Assembly: GCA_949358305.1 (NCBI GenBank)
Contig: OX442314.1
Span: 18,345,060 to 18,409,059, forward strand
Length of the DNA: 64,000 nt
DNA from: Strigamia acuminata
Taxonomy: Eukaryota > Arthropoda > Chilopoda > Geophilomorpha > Linotaeniidae
Direction of reading: 5' to 3'
Below the pieces are notes generated by a model. It saw nothing but the letters and a program-made list of their open reading frames with translations. It searched no databases and was not told the origin of the DNA. The position numbers and the translations under genes were made by a program. Position 1 is the first letter of the stretch; each line of letters opens with the position of its first letter. Shown here one piece after another: positions 36,598-50,611 of this stretch.

Positions 36598-37633
36598 GTA
36601 ATTGCGTTTTAATACTGTTTTAAATGAATATGAAGCGTGTTTCTTAACTATATTAGTTTTCTTCGGGTTAGATTAAGTTGCTGGGTTGTCTAGACGAAAT
36701 TAAAGAATTTTATTCGATTTAAAAAAAGGGAATTTTTTTCTTTGAGTTAAATTTGTTTGATAAATTAATATAACGCGCTACTGTGCGTTGAGAAAAGCAA
36801 ATCCAATTGCTTTATCGTTCATTCATATTCAATAGAACAGATGTCCTCTTTCTTTCGCTTTTTCTTTGGAAATCTCAGTGAACAAAAAGATATGGGCTTA
36901 ACCGACGGCGGTTGCACCAGGTGGCGGCCCCTGCAGAGCAATATTCACTATAAACTCGACGTTCATTAATTTTTCCTCCATTTTGTAAGGCCATTTGCAC
37001 AGAATAGAGGCGAATCGCGCGATTCATTCCATCTCAGATACGAGCACACATTTTCGAGTTCACAAATAAATATAAATTAATATTCTTATTTTTTTTTTGT
37101 TTTTTTTTTACTAAAAAGAAAAGCAAATTTAACTCAAACCTCGTGTTAATTATTCACGGAATGAAAAATTCCACGCAAAATTATAAAAAAAAAAAATTTG
37201 TTGGATAAAAGAAAACCCTGTTTTTCTTGCTCACGCCATTGATCAGCATTTGAAAAGACTCGTACATGACCAATTAAGAAAACCTCGCTATTAAAACACA
37301 CAATAGAACATTGAGCGTGCTCCCATCCGTTATGAAGAGGTCTTTTTTTCATCTCAGCTGAAGGTAAATGGAGTGTTGTGAGCCGTGCCTTCGATTTCGT
37401 ACGGCAGATAAGAACTCTCTTTTCCATCTTTTCCTTCAAGATGTGAGGAAATGACTATTTGGTCAAATTCGCGCTCAATTTGCGCCTTTTTTTTTTTTTG
37501 AAAGAACCAAAAATAAGAAATTTTCAATTTTGTAAACAAATTTTGCTTCCAATCCCCAAATTCTCAAAATATATTGTTGTCCGACTAACTCCCTTCCTAC
37601 GGTACCTCTGGAAAACGTGAACTCAACTGCGAC

Positions 37634-37640
37634 TATAAAG
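37634..37640 (+). promoter_or_regulatory. KAZN: TATA box upstream of kazrin exon 1c
   Basis: TATAAAG lies about 110 bp before the ATG of exon 1c, a plausible distance for a short 5' UTR. TGTGGGAA, a CSL consensus match, lies just downstream at 37654-37661. Confidence 0.4.
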
Positions 37641-37742
37641 AGAACGGTTCATTTGTGGGAAAAACAAGTCCCCTGTTTATCCCACTTATAGATGTACCAC
37701 GAGGTTAGCATCTCATCTCTTCTCTACGGATTTCTCTGGGCT

Positions 37743-37779
37743 ATGAAGCTTTTACAGAAATATCTGTTTCTAGCGGCAG
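37743..37779 (+). CDS. KAZN: Candidate kazrin alternative first exon 1c
   Basis: ATG at 37743 opens 12 codons (MKLLQKYLFLAA) plus one base before donor GTATGG, the same phase as exons 1a and 1b. The short hydrophobic start differs from the basic starts of 1a and 1b. A TATA-like box lies upstream. Confidence 0.4.
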
Positions 37780-40700
37780 GTATGGAAGGGTTATAAAAGA
37801 TAACAGGCTGAGGACACGAAAAGCGTCCGTATCTCGGTTCATCCAAGATGCAAATGGAGTCAACACGACTCCACAGTGTCATTGGGAATGTGTTCTGCGC
37901 TAAATCTCACATCAGTTAAGCGAGGCGACTGTTTTTAGTGTCCTGGCTTTTATCTTGATGTCATTATTGGTTTTAGGTGTGGTTTGTGTGTAACCAATTA
38001 AGTTACAGTGCATTACATAAGTACATAACTGGTGTAATTAGGCTTTTGCCTCATTTAAGATATTTGTTTTTGCAATTTGTATCGGAATTGATGTTGAATA
38101 AGAGTTAATTTCAAGTTGGAATTCTTTTGATCTTGATTCTCGATGTGCGAGATTTGCATTATATAGAAGCAAATTGCTTAAAGAATTTTATTATTCCACT
38201 TAATTAAACGTGCTATAAAAATCCTGTCGATTCAGCACGGACTGAGATTGGCACGTGACGACCTTAGATTTGTCCAATTCGAATGGAACTTCCTCTCAGT
38301 GCACATTAGAAAAACACTCCACCTGGAGATTACTACTCCAACGCACTTAAATTATTCTTTGAAGGTCAAGATTGATGTAGTACTACACGTTATATCGAAA
38401 TGATTAATATTTAAGTTAATTTATTAATATTTTTTTGTTGAAAAAAAATAAATAAATAATAGTGGTGTGGCAAATATGTCTTCAAACCTCTGCTGAAGCA
38501 ACAACCAACAATTTATACAGTGGATTACAAACCAGTTTGGAAAGAAAAATTACAGGAAGGGGAGATAATGGACTTTCGTTTTTTTTTTCATTCTTTCAAA
38601 AAAGTGTAAATCGTTTTTTACTAACCTTCATACCACACATATGACTCATCTATGTCTTTATTTTGCCTGATATTTTTTCGTCCTTTATTCTGATTGATTG
38701 TGTAAAGCCCATGCGTTTTAGAGGTGACTTTTGAACATGTGACCTGTCAACCGGTTCTTCGACCCTCCAATTTCATCCATCCGTGCAAACAATTCCCTTT
38801 CCCCTTCACCTCGTCTACCTGGCAGACCAGATGCCAGAGGGCTTTTCTCTTCCACCAGGGTCACTCGGTTTGAACCAATGAGGACACATTTAGCGGTCAC
38901 GTGCCGCCCTTTTTTTAGCCCTAACTAACTTTCGTTGACTCAAACCTGCTTATTATATTGCTAAAATAAGCTGGAAAACACCTGTGCAGGTGTTGTTGAT
39001 GGTCCGAGTTACATACTGTGTCGGTGTCAGTGGGTGCAGCTTGGTAACGTGAAACTTGTTCACTCCGCCGTTGTGGGGCGTCAAAGTCAAGTTGAGACTT
39101 CCGATGTGGCAATGTCTGATGTGGAGGAAGGCACCACCAACGACTGGAGTGTAAAATTGTCCCGCGAAAACAAACATGAGGGATTATTACACTAATTACT
39201 GCGTCACCATGTGCCAGCAGACTCAAGTTGTTGCAAAACCCAAACAACAAACTTCTAATGATTTCAAACCACATTTACGACTCTACTCAGACTGTTTGGA
39301 TTTGGGTAAAGTTAATTGATGAACTTTTTTTTTTTTTTTAAAAACAAAACAAAACATGTTTTCTCGTTACACATAGTGATTTTTTTTAGAGTTAAAAATA
39401 GATTCAAGCTGCTCTAATTACTATAAACACTCGAGGAAAATAGTTAATCTGATCTTGAATATTGTAAATGGTTTTTTAAAGCACATTAGAACAGGAAAAA
39501 AATGTTTGAAATTGAAGTTTATTGGCGGTTTTTTTTCTCTTTTTATGTGTTTATAAATTTGTAATGAGGTTTTAAAATGAATGGCACGTACATAATTTAA
39601 GTTTTAAAGTGCCTCTTGAGTCATTTGAAACATGTAAAACAGAATATCTGATATTTTCTTATCTGATTTCACTCCACTTTTCATTATCTGTGTCTTGGAT
39701 CCATCTATTTTTACACATTATCTTTGTCATCACTAATTTTATCATTCGTGAATCTATACTCAGCTCAGAGAGTCACATCTATTTCATCTTTTGTCAACTT
39801 GGTTGTACTTCCTCACTTAACTTTCATCCATCAACAATCAACTTCTACATCCAATTGTCTGTGACCCCATTTCTAAATTTGTTTTTTCACGTCCCACAAA
39901 TTAAATTGCAATTGCATGGTACTCGCAAGGCCAGTTACAGTCTCAGAAATCAAAATTAAAAATTAAATTTTATCTTTTAAGGTCATTTTCCAAAAATAAT
40001 GAGTGTAACCTTAATAGCCCTAATTTAAAATTTACTTACTCTTTGTTTTTAATGGGTTAAATTGGTGACAAATGAAGTCTAATTAAAGATAAGAGACACA
40101 ATTAGCTAAATTTAGTGGTTTAAAAATAGTTCCTAGGGTTGTTAGAAGGTGTATCAACAAGTTTCTTTTTTATGGGGTATGGGTGGCAGGTAATTAGGGT
40201 TTAAAATCTTCAATGAACCGAAGTTCCTCATTAACTTTTCTAATGTTGTTGTGCTTGTTAGAGTGTTTGGGTTACTGTCCTATCTATTGACCTTGGTGAA
40301 ACATATTCATCTGTTGTATTACTTTCTTGGCATGAATCCAATAAAAGTGATTAAAAGTCATCTTTAAAAAAAATGTTAGAAAAAAATAAGGTGTCGTTGA
40401 CTTTCTCACGTGACATTTTTCAAACTTTACTTCTTAGTAAGCTGTACTAAATCGTGACACACAAGTAAAAAGATATGACGATAATATATCAATTGATTAA
40501 ATGGTCTGATTCAGCTGCATGGCATGGAAAACAAAATGCACGTTTTAGCATGGACTATGTCAGTTAACAAATATTTAATTATCAATAACTCATATCTACG
40601 TTGCATTTGACAAGATTTGCACTTGCGCAGTGGGAAAAATGTTAAAGGTTATCATTTGTGTCAAGTTTTCATAAATGTTTATGCGTGTATGATAATACAT

Positions 40701-40902
40701 TCTAATTACAAGGAAATAATTCTTAATTAAAGCCCATACATGCGATTCAGAGAAGCGTTTAACACAAACATGAATCTGACTTGATTTTTCTCCGTTTAAT
40801 TTATTTTTAGTATTTTTTTTACGTGTTTATGAATATATAACAATAAGGGGTGCAAGTTAAGTGGGAAGGGAACATTGAATTATTTGCCGAGCATTTGAAT
40901 CG
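37780..40902. other. KAZN: Kazrin first intron, distal part
   Basis: No recognisable exon was seen here. The sequence is AT-rich with scattered short open frames on both strands, including 116 codons at 39609-39959, a low-complexity hydrophobic frame that I do not accept as a gene. Confidence 0.4.
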
Positions 40903-40972
40903 ATGCTCGAATTATCACAGCAACTTCGATCCGAATTATTAGATATATTTTTCTTTATTTTGTTTGTATTAG

Positions 40973-43900
40973 CTATCCAGTCGTTGGATTCATTAAACGA
41001 TCAAATCGTCCAATTTATCTTTGCTCCGAAAACCTGTGATTATGACGAAGATGTCGATTTCGATGAATGTATTCAACCAAAACAAAGGGAGGCACTCAAG
41101 TCCTCCATGGCTCTGATGAGATGCCTATTATTAGATGCACAAGTAAATATTTGGATTAGCTAAATTACATTAGCGAAGGCTTCTCGTAATAATACCATTA
41201 TCGTTTTATTTGAAGGGTAAATTTCGCAAAATGGTTGACGACAACAAACAATTGGCCGAACGTATTGACGGAGACATTCAAACAGCGCAACAAGATGTCA
41301 GCGTATTAAGAGCAGAACTCGCTGACACGAATAGGCGAATCAACCAACTGTCACCGCACACTGATAACAGCGTTGGATCCCCCACTCAAAATGTCTTATG
41401 CCGAAGTAAGTGTTACCACATTTTGTTAATCTTTTTAAAAAAAAAAAGGTTTACGTTGCATAGGCCTATCAATTTTGGTGAAAACTGCGCTTTATTTCTG
41501 CTGACATTGATGTACATGTTTGTGCTCTCGGGAAGATATTTTTGACCTTTATACAAAGCATCTGGAGACTTGTCGTATTGTTGTCATTGCAAGTGCAGTT
41601 TTAACTTACATTTATGTCTCAGGTATTGATTGTACATGAAGGTTTTTTTTAAGTTAAAAGGGACCACTAATGAGTTATATTTAAAGACAGTGGAAGCTTA
41701 AGAGATTTAGCTGTCAAATGAGCAAATTCTTTCTTTCTTTTTATTTTTTTGGTACAGTATTTGTACTCACCAGTGCTGAAATTCTAGAATATTTTTTCTG
41801 GGGAATTAAATTTTGTAGAAAAATCTTTTGTAAAACATTAGTGCATTCAATTAATGAAAAATGCAAGTATGTACTAGCTGTCTTTAATGGAAGGGTGAGG
41901 ACTTATCTTCCTTAAAATGTAATTTAGAAGGCAGAAGTGATGAAAAGACGACTTGCAGACTTCAGTTTCTGTTCTTTTTTGTTAGATTGGATGTCATTTT
42001 GGAGAATGTTTTAACTTACCAAATGTGCATCCTCATCTGTCTAGTGTCACTTTTACAATAGTAACTACTGCGTAAGTGGCTTCTCATTTTATAAATTGAT
42101 TGCACCTGTTGAAACATTCCAGTTTTTATGAATATAGTTAAATGGTCGAAAAGTATACTTGTGTAGAAACCACATTTGAATCATTGATGATGCGCAAAGC
42201 CGAGCTCAAAGTGCACTTCTGTCTTTAAGACGAATCGAAATGAGAAAACTTGTGCTTTCTCTACGAGTATCCTTTAGCTTCATACTTTTAAAAGTGATGT
42301 CGTCGTAAACTAACAACTAACGTCGTATCCGCCAGCCAAAAGATATTGTACAGACAATAAAGAAATGACTTTGAAGGCGCAGATTGAATGCACCTATTTG
42401 CAGGAACTCTTAGCAGGAAGTTTGAGAGTTCCCATGGAGACAATGGAGTCACGTCGTAAACTGCAACATTAATTTCTATAGAAATTATTTATCTAGGAGC
42501 TAGAAATTGAGTTTTAGTGGAGGTATAGCACATTTTCTATTGAAAAAAGGACATTGGCTAATTATTGGCTTGGAAACTAAAAGAAGAAAGTGATGGGAAA
42601 AGCTGGCAAATGTGCAATTGTCAATATTGTAGAAAGAAATTGGCAAAGAAAATGTAGTCATCCTTGGAAGCAAGTGCGGGTACGTTGGTGTTAAATTGTG
42701 ATTAGAATTGGCTAGAAAGGAAGAAACTTCTTTGCAATAGCAGTGAAAAGAAAGCAATCAAAGTGTAAGAGCCGGCTCCACGTTTTTTTTTCTTCTTTTT
42801 TTCCCTAATCTTGTTGCAACTCACTCTAGTTTTCCATTAACCCATTTTTCTGCTAATTTTTTTCCCCTCCGAAGCATAAAAATGCGTTTCTTTAATTTTA
42901 CGTGTAATTTAATAAGTAAAGGGGAAGGCAAAATGGTTGTAATAAAAAATTTAATAACACGAACACTTGAATTCCGGTCTGCGATCTCTTTTGTCTATAT
43001 AGCATTTACTGGAAGTATTTCAATATAAACTAATACCATTGTGTTGCTAAAAATCCTCTTTATTGCATTTTCACATGAGTTTATTGTAAAACTATAATAA
43101 CAAGTGAAGTCACTTGATTTAAAGCCGCAATCACGTAATGACATTTGGAACTATAGGAAGTATAAAAGTTAATTTTTGAATTGTTGTCAATAAAATACAA
43201 TGTGATTAAAGTACATGCCCATTTTGCACTAAATTTTCAAAGCAAATTTATTGATCTGTTTTGCCAACCCCTGAAAAGGTACTTATTATTTATTGATTCA
43301 GAAATTCCTGACTTCTGGTATTGCAATCAAGGAGGACAGAGTTTAAATTGTTTTATGTATGGATTTGCAATTTTCTTTATTTTATTTATTCGAAATATGG
43401 TAATTTAAAGTGACTGTCTATTTTTTAGATTGCAATTCATTTTATCATCCTGACGATAACCAGTTGACGGAAGAAGTGGCATCTTTAAGGACTGAAAGTG
43501 AAAAATTAAATCAAGAAAACAGAAACCTTCAGAAAGAAATAGAAAAACTAAAAAAATGCAAAGAGCAATTTTCAACGGGTGAAAGGGATAACGATCAAAG
43601 CTTGAGTTTTCAAAAACTGGAGGAGGAATTGGAACAAGCTAAAGAAACGGTGAATTGTAAGTTAAATTTCTATTTTTATGTTTTGGCGTCATTTATTTTT
43701 TTTTCTTCTTTTCTTAGTGCCTAGTAAACAATGCCAAAAAAATGCATTCTTAAAAGCAAAAATGAATAAAATGTTATTGTCGATAAGTCAAGCACTGTTG
43801 ACACGTTAAAAATAACCTGCAATCATTAATATAAATGCTCACTACTGTCCATTTAAATAGATAAAAATTTTATTAGCTACTAAATATTTACTTAGACAAA

Positions 43901-46900
43901 ATGTCTAGTACATTTCAAGATTTCTGTGTACATTGAGGAGATATTTTAGGGTTAGTGTTGGTTGATGGTTTTGGGAGCAAGCCAGGAAAAAGCCCTCAAT
44001 ACAGGCATTTGCGGGAGTCAACAATGTGTGGCAGCACTAGTAAATTTAAAAAAAATTAAACTTTCGTGACTGCAAAGTTTGCGCAGTTCTTTATAATTAC
44101 ATTATAAATTTTCTAAAACAGACAATTATTAGGGGGGAAACCGAAAATTAAAAAAAAAAATCGTTGCTTGCCTGCTTATGCAATTCGTGTGTAATAAAAT
44201 GTTTATTTTTAAACCGGATGGGATAAGAGAGTATCTTCAATATTGATTAATTCCAGGAATGGTTTTCATGATGTAAATATTAGATAATTTGTTTTCTTGT
44301 GCCGAAATGCTTGTTTTTGAGCTTATGTGGGCACTTAATCGATTAATTTTCTCACATTTCAAACACACTTGACCTAAAGCGGCGATTAAAAGTCGGTTTG
44401 CAATTTGCGTTTATATTTCACTGTTTCACATTAAAATTTTGATTTATGTTTGAAGATAATTGTGTAATGATCATTTATTACCTTTAAGTAGTTGAATTGA
44501 TTACTAATTTACACATTTCAACGGTAAAACAAGCACTTAGATCGATTGATTTGAAGGAGAAAAAAAAATTAATTTCGTAGAAACTCAACTTGGTTTCCTC
44601 TTTTTATTAATGCAAATACATTTCCATGTCGTTTACATTTCACTCTTATCTCACGCTAACATATTTATTTATTTTTTCGTTTCTTTCAGCTCTTAAAACC
44701 GACCGTAAGCGACTGAAAGCAGAAAAATTTGATTTACTTAACCAAATGAAACAACTCTACGGCACGTTAGAAGATAAGGAAAAAGAGCTGAGGGATTTTA
44801 TACGAAATTACGAACAGCGTGTAAAGGAGAGTGATGAGAGCATTAAACAGGTAGACTCACAAACATCGCAGCATAAAATTATAGGATAACTGTTGGTAAT
44901 CTCCAGATAGCTGTAGTTCATAGGGTTTTCTTTTAAATATTCAATTTGACTGTTCTTTGGGTTTGATATGTGTACTGTTATTGGCATTTAGATCGCTTCG
45001 AAAAAATTCCTATCGACCGCTGTGTATTCATCCGAGGTGAGTTTCATTACAGAAATGATCATAGCAGAGTTTTTGTTGTTGTTTTCTTCATTATTTTTCT
45101 TCAAAACTTAAGCCTGCTAATTATCACTTGACTCATTACTCTAGATAGTCGTACACAAACTGTTAAATCTATTGCAATTTATGTAAAAATATTACAAAAG
45201 AGTGCAAACAAAAGCAGAGCACAATGCACGGCTAAACTGCACTTTGCTAAGCGGGTCAAGGCACGAATTATGGGTATTAATTGCGCTTGTTCTTCACTTA
45301 AAGAGGGTGTCAGGGTTGGTTGGAGCAATTTGATGGATAATTAGATAGATGAAATGAGAGATTTTTCACAGATGATTGATGGGGTTCATTATTTTTGCGA
45401 AAAGTTTGCCGCCATTTATATGGCTTTTCGTGCATAGTCACACGGAACAATAAAAATGTGTGCAAGAGATGGCGAGTTAGTAATATCCAAAAAGCATGGG
45501 GGGAAATAATCTTTAGTTGAATATTGATAAGATCGTGCTACCAATTCCTATTCTATTGATCGGGACATGTTTTTAGTTGGTCTAGTTTATTTTTGCCAGT
45601 TTGCGTCTTTTTATTACCATCTTGTCCGAGTGATTTGTGTTTGAGTAGCAGCAGCTGCTCAAAATGTGCACACGTACAGAAATGAATAGATTTGTCTCCC
45701 AATGTGGCTCCATTAAAGATTTTAATACCTTCAAACAAGTTTTCCTCAATTGCAATTATGTAAAATATCCTCGCAAGACACAACAAAATGCATTTCTTCT
45801 TCGCAACTTCAACACGCCCAAAAACGATTACTTTTTCTTTCTCAGTTTTAAGTACTACATTCATCGTTAACGTAAAAAAAAAAAGTTGTTGAATGATGGC
45901 CTTCGAAACGTTATTATTTCCTTTCGAATTATATATGCTTAGTTGATTTTTTTAAATTAAATTTGCTTTTTTTTTTTTTTTTTTTTTTCTTTTGCTTAAA
46001 AGTTGACTTTGGAAAGAGATTCAAGCGAGAGAGAGAAGTGGAATATTTTGAAGCATGCTAGAGATGAATCGGAAAGATCTGTGTCTCTCTGCGCACAACT
46101 CGGTCTCAAAGAATCACAGCTGCAGCAAGTGCAAGAGGAACTCAATGAAGTAAGGCTTAGGTTTATTGATAATGGTTGCATGCAACTCTCATTCCCGCGA
46201 TCTGCTCGAGTGGTGCGATTACACCAAGCTCTTCACGCTAAAAATTGAAAAATGCTATCTCTCTTCTACCCTCTCTTCCAGACGCCTGAAAAACATTTTT
46301 TGATAAAAGTTTTTTATTTTTTTTTTATTTTTTTGTGCGTTTGGAACTTGTCAGAAGGCAGAAAGACACGAGTTTAATTTATTTTTATTACACAGGCACG
46401 AAAACAACTCTCGCAATTGGGCTACTATTCAGACCAAGAAAGTTTAGCGAGCAGATCTAATGGCTATCATACATCGACTACTTTGACGTCGATCAATGTG
46501 AATGGGCGTGATCACACTCCCACATCTTTAGGCACTGCCAGTGTCTCCTCCAGAACGCCGACACCTGGAGACAGACCATCGGTTAATGCGGACCAAACAG
46601 ACGGCGATGGGAGCCCCATTTACGCCGGTACTTAAATCTCTTTAAAGTTAAGTTGCGAGTTTGTTTCACTCATTCGTTTGTTTCCGCACCAGCGATGAGC
46701 GTGTGCAATGAATCAAGTCCAACTCCACCGATGCTTCAAGGACTCTCACGCTCGGCCGAAGAATTATCTCATGTGCTGAGCACGATGGATCTCAAGAAAA
46801 AAACTCACCGTCGACACGGCCACAAGGGCACTTGGGGTTCGATATCCAGAGTGTTTTCACGTAGTCGTAGCAGGAGATCGGTGGATAGTGCGGGACTCTA

Positions 46901-48868
46901 CGAAGGTCGATTGTGCAATCCTTGCTTAAATATTTGATTAGTTGAATAATTTATTTTTTTTGGATAAATTTTAGATGATAAACGATCGTCATGGAGTCCG
47001 TATACTAGCTTGTGTGCTAGTCCCCTAGCGGAAGAATCTTATGCGGAAAAATTGCGACTTCTCGAGGAAGCCCAAAACGTGCCCATTGAAAGATGGAAAG
47101 CGCTCGCCGTTGTAGCTTGGTTAGAATTGTCTCTTGGAATGCCGCAATACTCATTGGCGTGTGCGGAAAACATTAAAAGTGGAAAAGTATGCAATATTTC
47201 TAACATTCGTTAGAAAGGAAAATGACAATATTCTATTTTTCGTGTAGATTTTACTCGAATTGACGGACAGCGAATTAGACTCCTGTCTGGGAATGAGTAA
47301 TCCAATGCACAGGAAAAAATTACGTCTCGCTGTAGAGGAATTCAGAGATCCTAATTTTTGGTACCCGTTTATTGGTATTTAAAAAAATAGATTCATTCAT
47401 TCATTGGGTCCTTTTCTTTGCAGCCGGTATCCTAAAATTGGCGAACTCTCTCACGTTTGGGTGTGTGGGGAATGGATTCCAGGTTTAGGGCTAAGTCAGT
47501 ACGTGGATGCCTTTGCAAACCACTTAGTGGATGGGCGAGTGCTTGAACAGCTCGGGCGAAAGGAGTTAGAAAAGTATTTAGGCGTATCCAGGAAGTTCCA
47601 TCAAATCAGTATTTTACATGGAATTCAACTTATGCGAATGATCGGCTACGATAAACAAGTAGGCAATTGTTTTTTTTAAAAAGTAGATTGTGTTGTTTAT
47701 TAAAAAGTGTTTGCAGATATTGACAGATAGACGATCGCAGTGTGAAATTCATGACTCCGATCCCCTCGTATGGACAAATCAACGATTTATCAAATGGGCA
47801 ACGAGCATTGACTTAGGGGTAATGCCAATTTGTTTTATTTTTATTTTTATTTAATTTAATTTTTTTGTTTAGGAATATGCTGAAAATTTGCGAGAGAGCG
47901 GAGTACATGGAGCCTTCGTCCTTCTTGAACCAACTTTTACTGCGGATACAATGGCCGCCGCGCTCGGAATTCCACAATCGAAGAATATCATCAGGAGACA
48001 TTTGACTACTGAATTCGAAGCTTTAATACAACCTGTTCGGTATGAAAAATGAATTGTAGGATTTATTTGGATCGATTGGTCAATTTTGCAAATTATCTTA
48101 GATGTTCTTTGGAACAAGAAAGCCAACCAGTTAAGCTAAGCAAGAAAGGAAACAACTTTTCACGCTCTTACGCTAGTGGATTACAATTGGCCAAATCGAG
48201 TGAAACCTCAAAATCAAGCCTAAGGGTAAAGAGACCCATTATATTTATTTTTGAAACTTAAACTCGAGTTTACTATTTGACTTAAATAATGACAATGCAT
48301 AATCTTATCATTTTTTTCGGCAAAATGATGACTTAATCGTGAGCAGAACCTATTTTTATTTTGATTTGCCAAATTATATATTTTTATGTGCGGTTACGTT
48401 TGTTGTTTGTACAGTAATTAAGCCTATTTTTCAATTCCCCCTATTGTTATCGTAGTTAGCCGCCCCCACTTGCATCATAAAAGCGAACCCCCACAAAATA
48501 AATCTAAATCTTATACACTTACATAATATTATCACCTTATTTAACCTGCTACCAGGAAGTCCTAGTCAGGTGAGGAATCAATAAGAGAAATTATTATTTT
48601 GGCACTAGAAAGTAGATTTTCTTTTTATTTCGTTTCTCAAAATTTCACTTATTTGAGTTTGATTTGATTCTAGGGTTCCCTGTCCAGAGCTTTAGGTTTA
48701 AAAGTGAAGCGGGACTTACGTGTGATGACCCTCCCCCCTCCAGTTCCAAGACATACCACTACGGGGCAGACATCATCATTGACTGGTGGAGGACCCAACG
48801 ATAAAGCTCGTCATAGAAGAGTCAGATCCACTAGCGACTTCGACGCCATGACTGTCACATCGGTTTGA
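40973..48868 (+). CDS. KAZN: Kazrin, coiled-coil and triple-SAM scaffold protein (common exons 2-15)
   Basis: Exons: 40973-41142, 41216-41405, 43429-43656, 44690-44850, 46003-46149, 46396-46627, 46693-46905, 46975-47186, 47248-47360, 47424-47658, 47717-47818, 47873-48039, 48102-48225 and 48674-48868. They join in frame to about 829 codons ending at TGA 48866. An N-terminal coiled coil carries the kazrin signature DDNKQLAERIDGDIQ and later DRKRLKAEKFDLLNQMKQLY and RDFIRNYEQR. The segment GTWGSISRVFSRSRSRRS follows, then three SAM domains: WKALAVVAWLELSLGMPQY, then GLGLSQYVDAFANHLVDGR, then WTNQRFIKWATSIDLGEYA. Kazrin binds cell-junction and endocytic partners (p120-catenin pathway, dynactin, clathrin adaptors) and affects adhesion and trafficking. 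Liprin-alpha and liprin-beta share the SAM layout, but the NKQLAERIDG and RVFSRSR segments fit kazrin best. Exon 2 begins in phase 1, so an upstream first exon is needed. Confidence 0.93.
41406..43428 (+). other. KAZN: Kazrin intron 3, no features seen
   Basis: A 2.0-kb intron between coiled-coil exons. Both splice sites are canonical (GTAAGT donor; pyrimidine-rich acceptor). No embedded gene or transposon was recognised. Confidence 0.6.
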
Positions 48869-49539
48869 ACTTTGAGAAGAGAAATCTACATTCACTTCAG
48901 TTTTATTTTCAAATGTATCAGTAAAAGATTTTTTTGTTAGTATTTTAGCTTCTAGTCCCGTAAAAGGCATAAACGACACTTTTTAAAATGTTATTTTTTT
49001 TTTTTAAAAATGAAATGCCAAAGATATAAGGAATGTGACATGTGGTTATAAATATTACAAAATATCAACGTTTGGTGTGAAACTTAAGTTTTTAACAAGG
49101 ATATGAGACAGTCAGAAGTCTCTTGATCTCAGAGAGAGATAGAGAACAAAAAGATTCACGATTTTTTCACAACTTATTACAACTTTGTTTGTATTAAAGA
49201 TATTTATATTTAAAAAGTTTTTGGGAGGTGAATAATTTGTCGTATTTTTGTATTATATAGTCTATTTGTCCATATCCGATGTAAAAAGAGGTGGAATTTG
49301 TAAAAGTGGCCTTTGGCGTATGTGCACAAGACGTAAAGAGAATACAAATGTTCAAACTAGGCTGTATTATTACGGATTTTAGATTAAGCAGATAATTGCT
49401 AATTTTATTGCTTTTTATTTTAATAATAATCGTGTATAAAAAAAATAACTAAAAATTAATTTTTTAATTTATTTTGAAAGTAAATAATCTTACATTCCTA
49501 AGAATTTTTTTATGAGTTTTTTTTTTTAATGTAAATAAA
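48869..49539 (+). other. KAZN: Kazrin 3' UTR
   Basis: AT-rich sequence after the kazrin stop, with a polyadenylation signal AATAAA at 49534-49539. From 49540 to 50611 I see only AT-rich intergenic sequence, and the next gene ends convergently at 50612. Confidence 0.5.
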
Positions 49540-50611
49540 GAACAATTTAGTTTGACATCGAAAAAATATATATAATGAACTTAACAGTAAGATTAACTGT
49601 ACAAAAAAAAAAAATTTAATTAAAAATGCGTATAATTAAAAATGGTTTTGCTTTTTTTTTATCACAGACAAAAAGTTCAATATACAGAAATTGATTGAGG
49701 CACATAGGAATGCATTTTAAATTCTATTGCTTATATATTATTTCTTTACATATTTAGTGTCTTTCTCTCTAAACAACAAACTTTGCAATTTTGCAAAGCG
49801 AGGGACACAATATGAAACGATGAGCAGTACGAATGTAACTTAATTACATTCTCCTACATTGAAAGATCTTACACAACCCCTAAAAACATTTCGACTTCGA
49901 TGTGAATTGTGTTCCTACAATTTAAAATCTAAAATAGCAAATAATACAAAAACAAATGTGAAATTTTAAAATTTTAGAAAAAAAACATTTCTAAAATTAT
50001 TATTCCATTTTATTTCTGTGTTATTTGCTGGTGCGGCGCAGCAAAGCTTTAAGGGGCAAAAGATAAACAATGTTTGTAAAAAATGCTCTGATGATATCTG
50101 GCTATGATACATTTGAACTTGGCTAAACATTATAAAACATTTATAGGCACCACATATGGCTCTTCAAACTGCATTAATAAATCTAGTTAAAATAGATATC
50201 ACAATACGCAACACATTGCAATTAAATTTATACATTTGACTAATCCTAAAAGTTAAAGCTCTTCGCTGTACAAGTCTGAAATAACGTATATTTTACAGTC
50301 AGAATAAAGCATTTTTTGTGCAAATTAATTGAAATGTGCTTTTTTTTTTCTCCTCTTTTGCATTTTAACTTCATTACGGACGGAGGATCATCTGATAAAG
50401 GGTTTGTTACGGAGACAAAACGGTATAAAATAAATGAGTATTCTATGGTTTAAAAAATTTTAAAAAAAAAGATTATTGCCATCATGACAATTTATCGGAT
50501 ATTGCATCATCCCACTTGACCTCTTACGTACGTACGTACAGTACTGAGCCTTTTAATCTCATTATACGTATTCAACAACCGAATTCTCTTAATTCAAACA
50601 CTTTAAAAGAG

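Noticed and set aside
39609..39959. 116-codon plus-strand frame in the kazrin first intron
   Set aside because: Hydrophobic, T-rich-derived composition with no conserved motif; phase and signals do not connect to kazrin.
46975..48868. Calling the SAM-domain gene liprin-alpha or liprin-beta
   Set aside because: The triple-SAM layout is shared, but the N-terminal NKQLAERIDG, the middle GSISRVFSRSR and the SAM sequence details fit kazrin better.
50525..50538. Perfect (ACGT)n palindrome
   Set aside because: Short simple-sequence palindrome; no reason to assign function.
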